Shown in pieces: positions 33,763 to 45,700 of a DNA stretch of 64,000 nt; the first letter of the stretch is position 1; every line of letters starts with the position of its first letter. The notes under the pieces are model-generated. The model did no database searches and was not told the origin of the DNA. It saw only the letters and a program-made list of their open reading frames with translations. This stretch comes from Bufo bufo (Eukaryota; Chordata; Amphibia; Anura; Bufonidae): NCBI RefSeq assembly GCF_905171765.1, contig NC_053392.1, forward strand, positions 408,710,366 through 408,774,365, given 5' to 3'. Made by a program: the position numbers and the translations under genes.

Positions 33763-34151
33763 AGGGGTTATCCCATCTTAGACAATGGGGGCATATCGCT
33801 AGGATATGCCCCCATTGTCTGATAGGTGTGGGTCCCACCTCTGGGACCCGCACCTACAAGGAGAACGGAGCCGGGGAGAGTTGTGGCTGGAGGACCCTGG
33901 GTTTCCCGGGGTCCGTCCACCACCAGGCGCAGCTCCCCGCCTCTCCCATTGAAGTGAATGGGAGCGCACCACGCCAGCACTCGACTATTTTCGGCGGCTC
34001 CATACAAATGAATGGAGGGTGGTTGCGCATGCGCCCTTCTCAACTTTCTCCGCTCCGTTCTCCTTGTAGGTGCGGGTCCCCGAGGTCCCTATCATACAAT
34101 GGGGGCATATCCTAGCGATATGCCCCCATTTTCTAAGCTGGGATTACACCT
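33763..34151. mobile_element. TTAA MITE (389 bp)
   Basis: The ends AGGGGTTATCCCATCTTAGA and TCTAAGCTGGGATTACACCT are an imperfect inverted repeat. Inside them the palindrome GGGGGCATATCGCTAGGAT is inverted at the other end. TTAA flanks both ends (33759-33762 and 34152-34155). It contains GCGCATGCGC at about 34,025. Confidence 0.75.
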
Positions 34152-34155
34152 TTAA

Positions 34156-34611
34156 GTTCGTATCACACTGATAAGAATATAGCCTTATGCGCACAACCAT
34201 ATCCCTTTTGTGGTCTGCAAACTGCAGCTCTGCAAAATAAGGATACCGTCCGCGTGCCATCTGCATTTTTGTGTAGATCAATTGACTTCAATGGGTCCAT
34301 GGACCACATGTTGTAGACATGAATAGGACATGTTCTATAATTTGCATAAGGGACATACGGATGCAGACAGCACATCTGCAAATTATTGAATTTGTCCTAT
34401 TCTGGTCCGCAGACCCACTGAAGTCAATGGATCCACAAAAACAAATGTGTATGGTACACAGAAAGTATCCATATTTTGGGGATCCACAGTTTGCTTACCA
34501 CTAAGCGAATATAGTCATCTGCATGATACCTTAAATAAGTATCGATCAACTATCAGGAATTCAGAAATAAGGGGTACAGAGCAAACTGAAGCAGACTGAA
34601 ACATAATCCTG
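34156..34611. repeat. Possible degenerate MITE
   Basis: AGCCTTATGCGCACAACCAT (about 34,180) and the internal TCAATGGGTCCATGGACC resemble the 'hydrophilic' GGCC-ended MITEs, but a clean right end is missing. Probably an eroded copy. No gene seen. Confidence 0.35.
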
Positions 34612-34614
34612 TAA

Positions 34615-35085
34615 GGCCTCTTTCACACGACCATATGGCTTTTTCAGTGTTTTGCAATTCGTTTTAAACGAATCCGTTGTTCAGTTTTTTGTTTCCGCTG
34701 TGTTTCCGTTTCCGTTCCGTTTTTCCGCATGGCATATACAGTAATTACATAGAAAAAATTGGGCTGGGCATAACATTTTCAATAGATGGTTCAGCAAAAA
34801 CGGAACGGATACGGAAGACATACAGATGCATTTCCGTATGTGTTCTGTTTTTTTTGCGGACCCATTGACCTGAATGGAGCCATGGAACGTGATTTGCGGG
34901 CAATAATAGGACATGTTCTATCTTTCAACGGAACCGAAAAACGGAAATACGGAAACGGAATGCATACTGAGAACATTCAGTTTTTTTTGTGGAACCATTA
35001 AAATGAATGGTTCCGTATATGGACCGTATACAGAACTCAAAAAACGGCCCGTAAACGGAAAAAAAACGGTCGTGTGAAAGAGGCC
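34615..35085. mobile_element. MITE with GGCCTCTTTCACACGACC ends
   Basis: The terminal repeats are GGCCTCTTTCACACGACC and GGTCGTGTGAAAGAGGCC, flanked by TAA on both sides (34612-34614 and 35086-35088). Its interior closely matches 39137-39628 (shared AAATTGGGCTGGGCATAACA). A 3-base TWA duplication fits PIF/Harbinger. Confidence 0.75.
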
Positions 35086-35232
35086 TAACACAAAAAAAAT
35101 CCAATACCAATTGGAAAAACGATTTTTAGCCCACAATGAGTAAAATGCAATAGTTAAAAAAAAAGCCCTCTGAGTGTTGATAGCTTTTTAAAAATGGGAC
35201 AATATGAGCCAACATTTTGGGGCAAAGTAAGC

Positions 35233-36388
35233 CAAATCTAATATATAAGGCTGTGTATGTATGTATGTATGTATGTATGTCCGCTAAAGGAACCGTTCCT
35301 GAGATATTCCCAAAAAATGCAAATATGGCACCATCACATGACCTTAGTCAATAGAAGCCTGCAGATCTTTCTCCTCATATCCCAACTGCCATACATACGG
35401 TCACATGACCCTTATCAGTCAATAGAAGCTCTCAGGCACTTAGTCTCCACATATACACAGTTTTACCGCTATGGAGGTCAGTGTTAAGGGGCATATTGCT
35501 GTAGAGGTCACTGTTAAGGGTGTTGTGGAAATCACTATTAAAGAAATGGGGTACTGTGGAGGTCACTAATAAAGGGGTGGGCCGCTTTGGAGGTTACTGT
35601 TAAGGGGGCGGGATGCTGTGGAGGTCACTGTTAAAGGGGCAGGCCCTGTGGAGGACTCTGTTAAGGGGACAGGGAGGTAACAGTTAAGGGGACGGTCCGC
35701 TATGGAGGTCAGTGTTAAGGGGCGGGGTGTTGTGGAGGTAACATTTTAAGGGAATGGAGCTCTGTGGAGATCACTGTTAAGGGGGCGGGTTATGTGGAAA
35801 TCATTGTTAGCGAGACAGGGTACAGTGGAGGTCACAAATAATGGGCCGACCGCTGTGGAGGTCACTGTTAAAGGGGCAGGAGCTGTGAATCTTACTGTTA
35901 AGGGAGCAGGCCGCTGTGAAGTTTATTGTTAAATAGGCGGGCACTGAGGAGGTCACTGTTAAGGAGGAGGGGACTGTGGAGGCCACTATTAAAGGGGCAG
36001 CGGGGTACTGTGAGGTCATTATTAAGGGAGTGGGGTACAGTGGAGGTCACTGTAAAGGGAGCGGGGTACTGTGGCAGTCTCTGTTAAAGGGGCAATCGCT
36101 GTGGAGGTATCTGTTAAGGGGGCCGGGAATGGTGGAAGTCACAGTTAAGGGGACTGGTCAAAGTTAAGGGAGTGGGCTGCTGTGAAGATCCCATTTTAAG
36201 GAGGCGGGGCACTGTGGGGGTTCAGTGTTAAGGGGTGGGGGGATGTGGAGGTCACTGTTAAGGGGTGGGGTACTGTAGATGTCACTATATGTTGTAGGAG
36301 ATACTGTCAATATCTTTTAACGTCACACACAAACATTAAATTAAATAGATGAAACATACCCGTGCGAAGCCGTGTTCTTTCTGATAGT
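35233..36388. mobile_element. Helitron-like non-autonomous element
   Basis: It starts TCTAATATATAAGG, followed by (GTAT)n and CGCTAAAGGAACCGTTCCTG. It ends near CATACCCGTGCGAAGCCG...CTGATAG. TC at the start, CCCGTGCGAAGCC near the 3' end and no target duplication fit Helitron-derived elements. The 3' hairpin is imperfect. Most of the body is a minisatellite. Confidence 0.4.
35465..36300. repeat. Minisatellite, about 30-bp degenerate units
   Basis: About 28 degenerate units of the form GTGGAGGTCACTGTTAAGGG run through this span. Unit length varies and the units are well diverged, so the array is old. Reading frames here come from the repeat. Confidence 0.8.
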
Positions 36389-36410
36389 AGTTGGTATAAA
36401 GTTAAATTTA

Positions 36411-37930
36411 TCAATAAAAAATGTGAATACTACTATGTTCCTTTTAAAAAATTATCTTTTATTAAACATGATTTAAAAATTTACATTGTTTCATGATTCT
36501 GGTAGGGATTCAAATATATTGCGGCGCATTGCTTATAGCACAGACCTTTCACTTACCAGTAGGAGGAGCGCCCGGCCGGTCACAGACATCGCAGGTAAGT
36601 ATAATGCTTCTAAAATTGCTAAGTAACCATGGCAGCCAGGACTGCAGTAGCATCCTGGTTGCCATGGTTACCGATCGGAGTCCCAGCGATTAAACTGGGA
36701 CTCCGATCGGAACTCTCCGCTGCCACCAATGATGGGCATCTACAGCTGGTGCCGGCCCAGACTTAAAGGCCATACAGAAGTTAGCGCATGCTTGCTGAGA
36801 TATATGTACATATAGCAACAGCATAAGCTTATAAACAGGTAAAATATACATATATTTTTTTAGTGAAGATTTTAAATGTCCAGGTCAGACGTGCGCGGTG
36901 TGTAGATCGTGAGACACAGAGATATTTAAGAAGATATGATGTTGAGTCAATATTTGTTTTTGACTGTATTTTGTCTAAGGGAACAGCTTTTGCTCATGTT
37001 AGGTTTTTTCTGGTTATATTGCAAATGGAGGTATCAAACAATATATATACATTTATATGCAGGATAAATGCAGACATTTATCCTGCGCTGGTTGCACACC
37101 GCTATTAAACTAACCAAGGGAGGGGGGATTTAAATTAGGAGGGGGGGGAGGGGAGGCCGCACTGGCCACCAATGAATGTAATACAGGGGAGGGAGGGGGG
37201 TGTTCCCCCTCCTGCCTGGCAGCCCCTGATCTCTTACAGGGAACTATGATACGCACAATTAACCCCTCAGGTGCGGCACCTGAGGGGTTAATTGTGCGGA
37301 TCACAGCCCCCTGTAAGAGATCGGGTGCTGCCAGGCAGCAGGGGGCAGTCATGTACAAAGTTCTTAGTATATTCTAACTTGAAGCGTCCCCATCACTATG
37401 GGAACGCCTCTGTGTTAGAATATACTGTCGGATCTGAGTTTTCACGAAGCTTTTATGCAGACGGATCTGCGGATCCTCTGTGTGAAAGTAGCCTACGGCC
37501 ACGGACCACGGACGCGGATGTCAATCTTGTGTGGGTCCGTAAACCGTTGTCCGTCAAAAAAATAGGACAGGTCATATTTTTTTGACGGACAGGAAACACG
37601 GATCACGGCCGCGGATGAACAACGGTGCATTTACCGAGTTTTCAACAGACCCATTGAAAGCCAATGGGTCTGCAGAAATTCACGGAAAACGGAACAACGG
37701 CCACGGATGCACACAACGGTCGTGTGCATGAGGCCAGACAGGGCACATATGTAATTGACCATCATATTCAAAGTAGTTTTCTTTTTTGTACTGAATATTT
37801 ATTATGGTGCAATATATTTTATATTTGAATCCCTACCACAACCATGAAAAGATGTAAATTTGAAAATCATGTTTAACAAAAGATAATATTTTTTAAAAGG
37901 AACATAGTAGTACTCATATTTGTTGATTGA
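36411..37930. mobile_element. 1.5-kb element with about 125-bp inverted ends
   Basis: The left arm 36,411-36,535 pairs with the right arm 37,798-37,930: both contain TACTACTATGTTCC, TTAAACATGATTT and GGTAGGGATTCAAATATA. The interior holds GC-rich hairpins (for example ACCCCTCAGGTGCGGCACCT at 37,262 and GATCGGAGTCCCAG at 36,673). There is also a strong 5' splice-site-like CAGGTAAGTATAAT at 36,592. A truncated GGCC-ended MITE occupies about 37,493-37,733. There is no transposase. Confidence 0.6.
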
Positions 37931-37935
37931 TTAAT

Positions 37936-38347
37936 TAAATGGAGTCTATCCATGCACCAAATTTAACATGCAGCGTGAGCCACTTATAAATTTGATACGT
38001 TTAGACTCACTATATGCTGTCTACATTGTAAATAGGATTAGTAAATCTTCCCTATTGCCCAAGATTTAGGGCCCATTCTTGGTGCTGTGTCCTAACAGAT
38101 GCAGCGGCAGATGTCCATTTGCAGTTTGATGAGGCTAAGCTGCAATAGGATCTGCGGCACTGAAGCTGACTAAACGTGGCAGCTACAATTGATGAAATTA
38201 TTTAGATGATTTCTGCTATGCGGAACAACACTGTCTGATTAGGTGCTAAATCTACGAAATTCTATAACTACACTGTGAATGCATGTTTTTTTTGATGCAG
38301 TAACTAACTACATGCAGTCAACCTCACACATCAAAATTGCAGCACCC
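37936..38347. other. No recognised feature
   Basis: Unique-looking sequence between two inverted-repeat elements. No gene or repeat recognised. Confidence 0.3.
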
Positions 38348-38350
38348 TTA

Positions 38351-38616
38351 GGCTACATACACACGACCGTATGTGTTTTGCGGTCCGCAAATTGCGGATC
38401 CACAAAAAAAACGGATGACATCCGTATGCCATCCGTTTTTTTTTGGGCGGATCCATTGTAACAATGCCTAAAACGGACAAGAATAGGACATGTACTATTT
38501 TTATTTGCAGGGCTACGGAACGGACATACTGATGCGGACACTGAATGGGTCCGCATCCTATCCGCCAAAAAAATGGAACGGACATGGAAACAAAATACGT
38601 TCATGTGCATGTAGCC
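38351..38616. mobile_element. MITE with GGCTACATACACACGACC ends
   Basis: The ends GGCTACATACACACGACC and TCATGTGCATGTAGCC are inverted. TTA flanks both sides (38348-38350 and 38617-38619). Inner blocks pair TTTGCGGTCCGC with ATGCGGACAC-like sequence. This is a variant of the GGCC-ended family. Confidence 0.65.
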
Positions 38617-38741
38617 TTAGGATGTATTTACTTGTGCCATAAGTAATGCAGCTTTGATTTTATTTTTTTTGCAATAAAACAGCATGTATAATTAAAACCC
38701 AACAACGGTGTAGTGACTTCACAGTTTTGGTCTGCAGTCCT

Positions 38742-39715
38742 AGACTCCTTATGGAGACTTTGAAGCGGTTGAGCTTGCAGTCTGTCAAGTAAACCACCCG
38801 CTGGCAAAAGTGCTGCTTATTTTGCTAAGATAGGTGAATTGTTTAATGGTTTGCTATGTGGATTTTGATAACAGGAACATCAGTAGCTTCTGGACTACAT
38901 CACATGGGGGGAAATAAGGCAGAGAGCCAGACGTGCGCACTGCTTAACAACTCAGTCAAGAACGAAAGTTGGAGGTCCCTAAGTTCCAGTGCGTCATTGG
39001 GGGAAATTTATCAAAACTAGTGTAAAGGAAAACTGGCTCTCTGCTGTATTTCCCCCATGTGACGTAGGGTAGAAGCTACTGATGCTCCTGTTATAAAAAT
39101 CCACATAGCAAGCTATTCGACAATTCGCCCATCTTAGGCCTATTGCACACGACCGTATGGCTTTTTCAGTGTTTTGCGATCCGTTTTTCACGGATCCGTT
39201 GTTCCGTTTTTTTTTTCTGTTGTGTTTCCGTTTCTGTTCCGTTTTTCCGTTCCGTTTTTCCGTATGGCATATACAGTATACAGTAATTACATAGATAAAA
39301 TTGGGCTGGGCATAACATTTTCAATAGATGGTTCAGCAAAAAACGGAACGGAAACGGAAGACATACGGATGCATTTCCGTATGTGTTCCGTTTTTTTGCG
39401 GACCCATTGACTTGAATGGAGCCACGGACTGTGATTTGCGGGCAATAATAGGACATGTTCTATGTTAAAACGGAACGGAAAAACGGAAATACGGAAACGG
39501 AATGCATACGGAGTACATTCCGTTTTTTTTGCGGACCCATTGAAATGAATGGTTCCATATACGGACCGTATACGGAACGCAAAAACGTCCAGTAAACGGG
39601 AAAAAAAAACGTCCGTGTGCAATAGGCCTTATCATGCAAAATAAGCAGCACTTTTGCCAGCGGGTGGTTTACTTGACAGACTGCAAGCCTAACTCCATTC
39701 AAAGTCTCCATTAGG
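38742..39715. mobile_element. Inverted-repeat element interrupted by a MITE
   Basis: The left arm 38,745-38,935 pairs with 39,028-39,130 plus 39,633-39,712. Examples are CTTGCAGTCTGTCAAGTAAA against TTTACTTGACAGACTGCAAG, and AACATCAGTAGCTTCTGGAC against AGAAGCTACTGATG. The right arm is split by the MITE at 39137-39628. The ends read ATGGAGACTTTGAA and its inverted partner AAAGTCTCCAT. Confidence 0.65.
39137..39628. mobile_element. MITE with GGCCTATTGCACACGACC ends
   Basis: The ends GGCCTATTGCACACGACC and GTCCGTGTGCAATAGGCC are inverted and flanked by TTA (39134-39136 and 39629-39631). It is a sibling of 34615-35085. It sits inside the right arm of an older palindrome, whose pairing gives an independent check on the boundaries. 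Confidence 0.8.
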
Positions 39716-40019
39716 CCACCTCCACACAGTCAGTGATTTGAATTAGTATTTGTAATTCTTTCCCATTTGTGAACATAGTAAATTTAGACAGACATTCACA
39801 CTGACCAATGCTGGATAATAAACCTGGGGCATCATTACTCTGCCTACTTACTTTATACCACCTGTTTGTTGATTCAGCTTTTAGCCTTATTTCCCAAAAA
39901 TCAGCGCCAATGCACCAAAATTCTGCCCACCAAAGTCTTGGTCTAAGACCAACTTTACATTGGCCTAATCTGCGATACTAATGCACCCGAATCTTGGATT
40001 TCTGCTTCATAAATCTATC
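39716..40019. other. No recognised feature
   Basis: Short unique spacer. Nothing seen. Confidence 0.3.
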
Positions 40020-40022
40020 TAA

Positions 40023-40450
40023 GGCCTCATGCACACGACCGTTGTTGTGTTCCGTTCCGCAAAATGTGCTTCCGTTGTTCCGTGATCTGTTTCCGTTTTT
40101 GTTTCCGTGTGTATTCCTTTATTTTTGGAGGATCACCAGACATGTTTGCCATGCAAATGATAGGAAATGATAGGAAAAAAACGGATGCGGACACGGATGA
40201 CAATCTTGTGTGCCTCCGTGTTTTTTCACTGACCCATTGACTTGAATGGGTCCGCGCACTGTTGTCCGTGAAAAAAATAGGACAGGTCGTATTTTTTTGA
40301 CGGACTGGAAACACGGATCACGGACGCAGATGACAAACGGTGCATTAGCCGAGCTTTCAACGGACCCATTGAAAGTCAATGGGTCCGCAGAAAATCACGG
40401 AAAACGGAACAACGGACACGGAACACAACAACGGTCGTGTGCATGAGGCC
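40023..40450. mobile_element. MITE with GGCCTCATGCACACGAC ends
   Basis: The terminal repeats are GGCCTCATGCACACGACCGT and ACGGTCGTGTGCATGAGGCC, with TAA on both sides (40020-40022 and 40451-40453). It is the best-preserved member of this family in the window. Confidence 0.8.
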
Positions 40451-40739
40451 TAAAAGAGAGTGTTTTGAGATGAGTTCAAAGGATAATAAGAAGCGAGAAT
40501 TCAAACCACACTGGTCACTAGATAAATACAAATAATATGGTGGTCAAAAAAACCTGGCACCCTTGGAGGTCATGGAATGATGGGCAGTGATGTGAAATTA
40601 GCTGATAACCCCATATCATAACAAACCACTGATGAGCTAGAGTCATCTAACCGACACCCTGATCTAGATCTTGAGCTTAGTTCCTTAGTTCCTCAACTCA
40701 TACACAGTTCTACTGAGCACTGAAATAGCATAAACCTCG

Positions 40740-41140
40740 CTTACTATCTATCCCCCCCCTCCACCCCCCCTCCTCTTCTTCATCTTTCTTCTCCTTCTAT
40801 CTCCTCTCTCCCCCTTTCTTTCTTTTTCAATATCTTTTTCTATCTTATCTTTTTTATGTATAAATGGCATATGGTCCAGACAACCATGGTCCCCCTTGAT
40901 ACTTTGATATACTTTGCTATGCAATTATTAGGTCTTTACTTAACACCTCTAGGAGTCATATAGGGGACTGAGATCATTGCTATACCGCATGATATTACTT
41001 ATGGATCTATAAAGATACGTCAAATAGTTAATATATGTAATGTATATGACCTGTGATATCAACTTTGTATACTACTATATATGGCCAAATGGTCATTGTT
41101 TGTTTTGAAAAACTCTGAAAATAAAGAATTTACAAAAAAA
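40740..41140 (+). mobile_element. Possible LINE 3' tail
   Basis: A pyrimidine-rich tract (40,750-40,850) is followed by an AT-rich stretch and AAAATAAAGAATTTACAAAAAAATAA. The combination of C/T-rich tract, polyadenylation signal and A-rich tail resembles an L1-type 3' UTR. No coding sequence is present, so the call is weak. Confidence 0.35.
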
Positions 41141-41314
41141 TAATAAAAAATGTGGGGGTCCCTCATAATTTAAATTACATAACATAATTTACATTTTTTA
41201 TGTAGCTGGGGGAATGAAGGTCTCCCTGAGCTGCATGCCTACCAGCTGCTGCCACACATCTTAACGTCCACCTGCTATAGTTGTTCTATGTCCATCTTGG
41301 TAGTCAGCCCACAG

Positions 41315-41795
41315 TCTGGTTTAAATGCTGCAGTCAGTCGGTCCATAGTCTAGTATAAATGCTGCAGTCAGTCAGTCCATAGTCTAGTGTAAATGCTGCA
41401 GTCAGTCAGTCAGTCCATAGTCTAGTATAAATGCTGCAGTCAGTCAGTCCATAGTCTAGTGTAAATGCTGCAGTGAGTCAGTCCATAGTCTAGTGTAAAT
41501 GCTGCAGTCCGTCAGTCCACAGTCTAGTGTAAATGCTGCAGTCAGTCAGTCCATAGTCTAGTGTAAAGGCTGCAGTCAGTCCACAGTCTAGTGTAAATGC
41601 TGCAGTCAGTCAGTCCATAGTCTAGTGTAAATGCTGCAGTCCGTCAGTCCACAGTCTAGTGTAAATGCTGCAGTCAGTCAGTCCATAGTCTAGTGTAAAG
41701 GCTGCAGTCAGTCCACAGTCTAGTGTGAATGCTGCAGTCAGTCAGTCCATAGTCTAGTGTAAATGCTGCAGTCAGTCCATAGTCTAGTGTAAATG
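41315..41795. repeat. Minisatellite, 30-38 bp units
   Basis: About 14 units of AGTCTAGTGTAAATGCTGCA plus a variable number of CAGT repeats and CCATAGTC. A four-unit block recurs (CCGTCAGTCCACAG...AAAGGCTGCAGTCAGTCC), which suggests higher-order duplication. Confidence 0.85.
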
Positions 41796-41827
41796 CATAC
41801 ATATGTATCAATTAAATATACATACTG

Positions 41828-42440
41828 TGTGCTCAGTGATTGGCCATGGATGGGGATCGGAAACGCTCACCTGCCGGTAAACTAGGGTGATGAACTGGTT
41901 ATTTCATTTTGTTACTATATTAACTTTTTGCACGATTCTCCGCTCTCCGCTCATGTGACCGATCAGTCACCTGAGTACTATGAATGATGTCATTGTCATG
42001 CACAGTTTGATATCCGGGACGCCATATTCTCTAAGTCCAAGTTCATCACGCTAAGTTTACCGGCAGGTGAGCGTTTCCGACCCCATCCATGGCCTGTCAC
42101 TCAGCACACAGGTGTAGATTAATTACTTCTAATTATTAATTATGCAGTTTTTTTCAATGCTGAAGTACACTGACATCTTTTCATATATATGTCTATGTGC
42201 ACAATATTATGAATTACACAGTATAATATATTTTCAATGTATATGTTTTTTTCAAGATGCTTTGATTATGAATATTTAATTGATAAATATGTATGCTAAT
42301 ATTTTGCACTCTTATAAATATGCACTTTGTACTGAGATGTATTGCTTGAAAATGGTCCCAGCAAGTGGACCGAAACGTTGCACGGGTGAAGAAAGGATCC
42401 CACATTTTTTCACCTACTGAAAGTGCTACGGTGTTTTTTT
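41828..42440 (+). repeat. Penelope-like 3' debris with inverted repeat
   Basis: Arms of about 55 bases (41,828-41,883 and 42,054-42,110) pair: GAAACGCTCACCTGCCGGTA against TACCGGCAGGTGAGCGTTTC. After them comes a hammerhead-like remnant (42343-42382) and a segment that ends in an A/T microsatellite. The motif is the basis for the Penelope suggestion. No coding sequence remains. Confidence 0.4.
42343..42382 (+). ncRNA. Degenerate hammerhead-like motif
   Basis: Stem I is TGC (42343-42345) with GCA (42380-42382). The box reads TTGAAAA where CTGANGA is expected. Stem II is GGTCC/GGACC with an extra T before it. GAAA (42372-42375) and CGTT (cleavage triplet GUU) follow. The changes at box positions 3 and 8 (C to T, G to A) can still pair. 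Probably inactive. Confidence 0.35.
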
Positions 42441-42441
42441 T

Positions 42442-42477
<36 letters not shown>

Positions 42478-42708
42478 TTATTTGTGTGAGGCGCTTACAA
42501 TAGTACAGTGAGGAACCCTAGGAAATAGGGTAATGAACGTAGTCGGTTGTAGTGTGCCGAAACCGAGGATGAGGTAGGCCTGAGAAAGAAGAGGGCCTAC
42601 CCAAGGAAAAGATATGGAAAGGAATGAGTGTGAATAAGTGGAGTGGTGGGAGGGTCAAGCAGTTCAGACCTCGGACGGTACAGGAGCCAGGTAAGGGGAG
42701 TGCCTTAA

Positions 42709-45700
42709 CCACCTCCGGACCGCCTAACGCAGGATCGCGTTCCGGAGGTGGCAGCGCTGCGCACAGTCACGCATATACGCGTCATCTCGCGAGACGCGAG
42801 ACTTCCTGTGAACGCGCGCACACAGGCGCGCGCGCTCACAGGAACGAAAGGTAAGAGAGTTGATCTCCAGCCTGCCAGCGGCGATCGTTCGCTGGCAGGC
42901 TGGAGATGTGTTTTTTTTAACCCCTAACAGGTATATTAGACGCTGTTTTGATAACAGCGTCTAATATACCTGCTACCTGGTCCTCTGGTGGTCCCCTTTG
43001 TTTGGATCGACCACCAGAGGACACAGGTAGCTCAGTAAAGTAGCACCAAGCACCACTACACTACACTACCCCCCCCCGTCACTTATTAACCCCTTATTAG
43101 CCCCTGATCACCCCTAATCACCCCTGATCACCCCATATAAACTCCCTGATCACCCCCCTGTCATTGATTACCCCCCTGTCATTGATCAACCCCCTGTAAA
43201 GCTCCATTCAGACGTCCGCATGATTTTTACGGATCCACTGATAGATGGATCGGATCCGCAAAACGCATCCGGACGTCTGAATGAAGCCTTACAGGGGCGT
43301 GATCAATGACTGTGGTGATCACCCCATATAGACTCCCTGATCACCCCCCTGTCATTGATTACCCCCCTGTAAAGCTCCATTCAGATGTCCGCATGATTTT
43401 TACGGATGCACTGATACATGGATCGGATCCGCAAAACGCATCCGGTCGTCTGAATGAAGCCTTACAGGGGCATGATCAATGACTGTGGTGATCACCCCCC
43501 TGTCATTGATTACCCCCCTGTAAAGCTCCATTCAGATGTCCGCATGATTTTTACGGATGCACTGATAGATGGATCGGATCCGCAAAACGCATCCGGACGT
43601 CTGAATGAAGCCTTACAGGGGCATGATCAATGACTGTGGTGATCACCCCATATAGACTCCCTGATCACCCCCCTGTCATTGATTACCCCCCTGTCATTGA
43701 TTACCCCCCTGTAAAGCTCCATTCAGATGTCCGCATGATTTTTACGGATGCACTGATAGATGGATCGGATCCGCAAAACGCATCCGGACGTCTGAATGAA
43801 GCCTTACAGGGGCATGATCAATGACTGTGGTGATCACCCCATATAGACTCCCTGATCACCCCCCTGTAAAGCTCCATTCAGATGTCCGCATGATTTTTAC
43901 GGATGCACTGATACATGGATCGGATCCGCAAAACGCATCCGGTCGTCTGAATGAAGCCTTACAGGGGCATGATCAATGACTGTGGTGATCACCCCCCTGT
44001 CATTGATCACCCCCCTGTAAAGCTCCATTCAGATGTCCGCATGATTTTTACGGATGCACTGATAGATGGATCGGATCCGCAAAACGCATCCGGACGTCTG
44101 AATGAAGCCTTACAGGGGCATGATCAATGACTGTGGTGATCACCCCATATAGACTCCCTGATCACCCCCCTGTCATTAATTACCCCCCTGTCATTGATTA
44201 CCCCCCTGTAAAGCTCCATTCAGATGTCCGCATGATTTTTACGGATGCACTGATAGATGGATCGGATCCGCAAAACGCATCCGGACGTCTGAATGAAGCC
44301 TTACAGGGGCGTGATCAATGACTGTGGTGATCACCCCATATAGACTCCCTGATCACCCCCCTGTCATTGATTACCCCCCTGTAAAGCTCCATTCAGATGT
44401 CCGCATGATTTTTACGGATGCACTGATACATGGATCGGATCCGCAAAACGCATCCGGTCGTCTGAATGAAGCCTTACAGGGGCATGATCAATGACTGTGG
44501 TGATCACCCCCCTGTCATTGATTACCCCCCTGTAAAGCTCCATTCAGATGTCCGCATGATTTTTACGGATGCACTGATAGATGGATCGGATCCGCAAAAC
44601 GCATCCGGACGTCTGAATGAAGCCTTACAGGGGCATGATCAATGACTGTGGTGATCACCCCATATAGACTCCCTGATCACCCCCCTGTCATTGATTACCC
44701 CCCTGTCATTGATTACCCCCCTGTAAAGCTCCATTCAGATGTCCGCATGATTTTTACGGATGCACTGATAGATGGATCGGATCCGCAAAACGCATCCGGA
44801 CGTCTGAATGAAGCCTTACAGGGGCATGATCAATGACTGTGGTGATCACCCCATATAGACTCCCTGATCACCCCCCTGTAAAGCTCCATTCAGATGTCCG
44901 CATGATTTTTACGGATGCACTGATACATGGATCGGATCCGCAAAACGCATCCGGTCGTCTGAATGAAGCCTTACAGGGGCATGATCAATGACTGTGGTGA
45001 TCACCCCCCTGTCATTGATCACCCCCCTGTAAAGCTCCATTCAGATGTCCGCATGATTTTTACGGATGCACTGATAGATGGATCGGATCCGCAAAACGCA
45101 TCCGGACGTCTGAATGAAGCCTTACAGGGGCATGATCAATGACTGTGGTGATCACCCCATATAGACTCCCTGATCACCCCCCTGTCATTAATTACCCCCC
45201 TGTCATTGATTACCCCCCTGTAAAGCTCCATTCAGATGTCCGCATGATTTTTACGGATGCACTGATAGATGGATCGGATCCGCAAAACGCATCCGGACGT
45301 CTGAATGAAGCCTTACAGGGGCGTGATCAATGACTGTGGTGATCACCCCATATAGACTCCCTGATTACCCCCCTGTCATTGATTACCCCCCTGTAAAGCT
45401 CCATTCAGATGTCCGCATGATTTTTACGGATGCACTGATAGATGGATCGGATCCGCAAAACGCATCCGGACGTCTGAATGAAGCCTTACACGGGCGTGAT
45501 CAATGACTGTGGTTATCACCCCATATAGACTCCCTGATCACCCCCCTGTCATTGATCACCCCCCTGTCATTGATCACCCCCCTGTCATTGATCACCACCC
45601 CTGTCATTGATCACCCCCCCTGTCATTGATCACCCCCCCTGTCATTGATCACCCCTCTGTAAGGCTCCATTCAGATATTTTTTTGCCCAAGTTAACGGAA

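Noticed and set aside
41315..41795. Possible CRISPR-like array
   Set aside because: Repeats are adjacent tandem units with variable CAGT counts and no unique spacers; the context is vertebrate.
43630..45333. Four near-identical 64-residue frames 497-515 bases apart
   Set aside because: These are satellite units in the 1,012-bp higher-order repeat, not a gene family.
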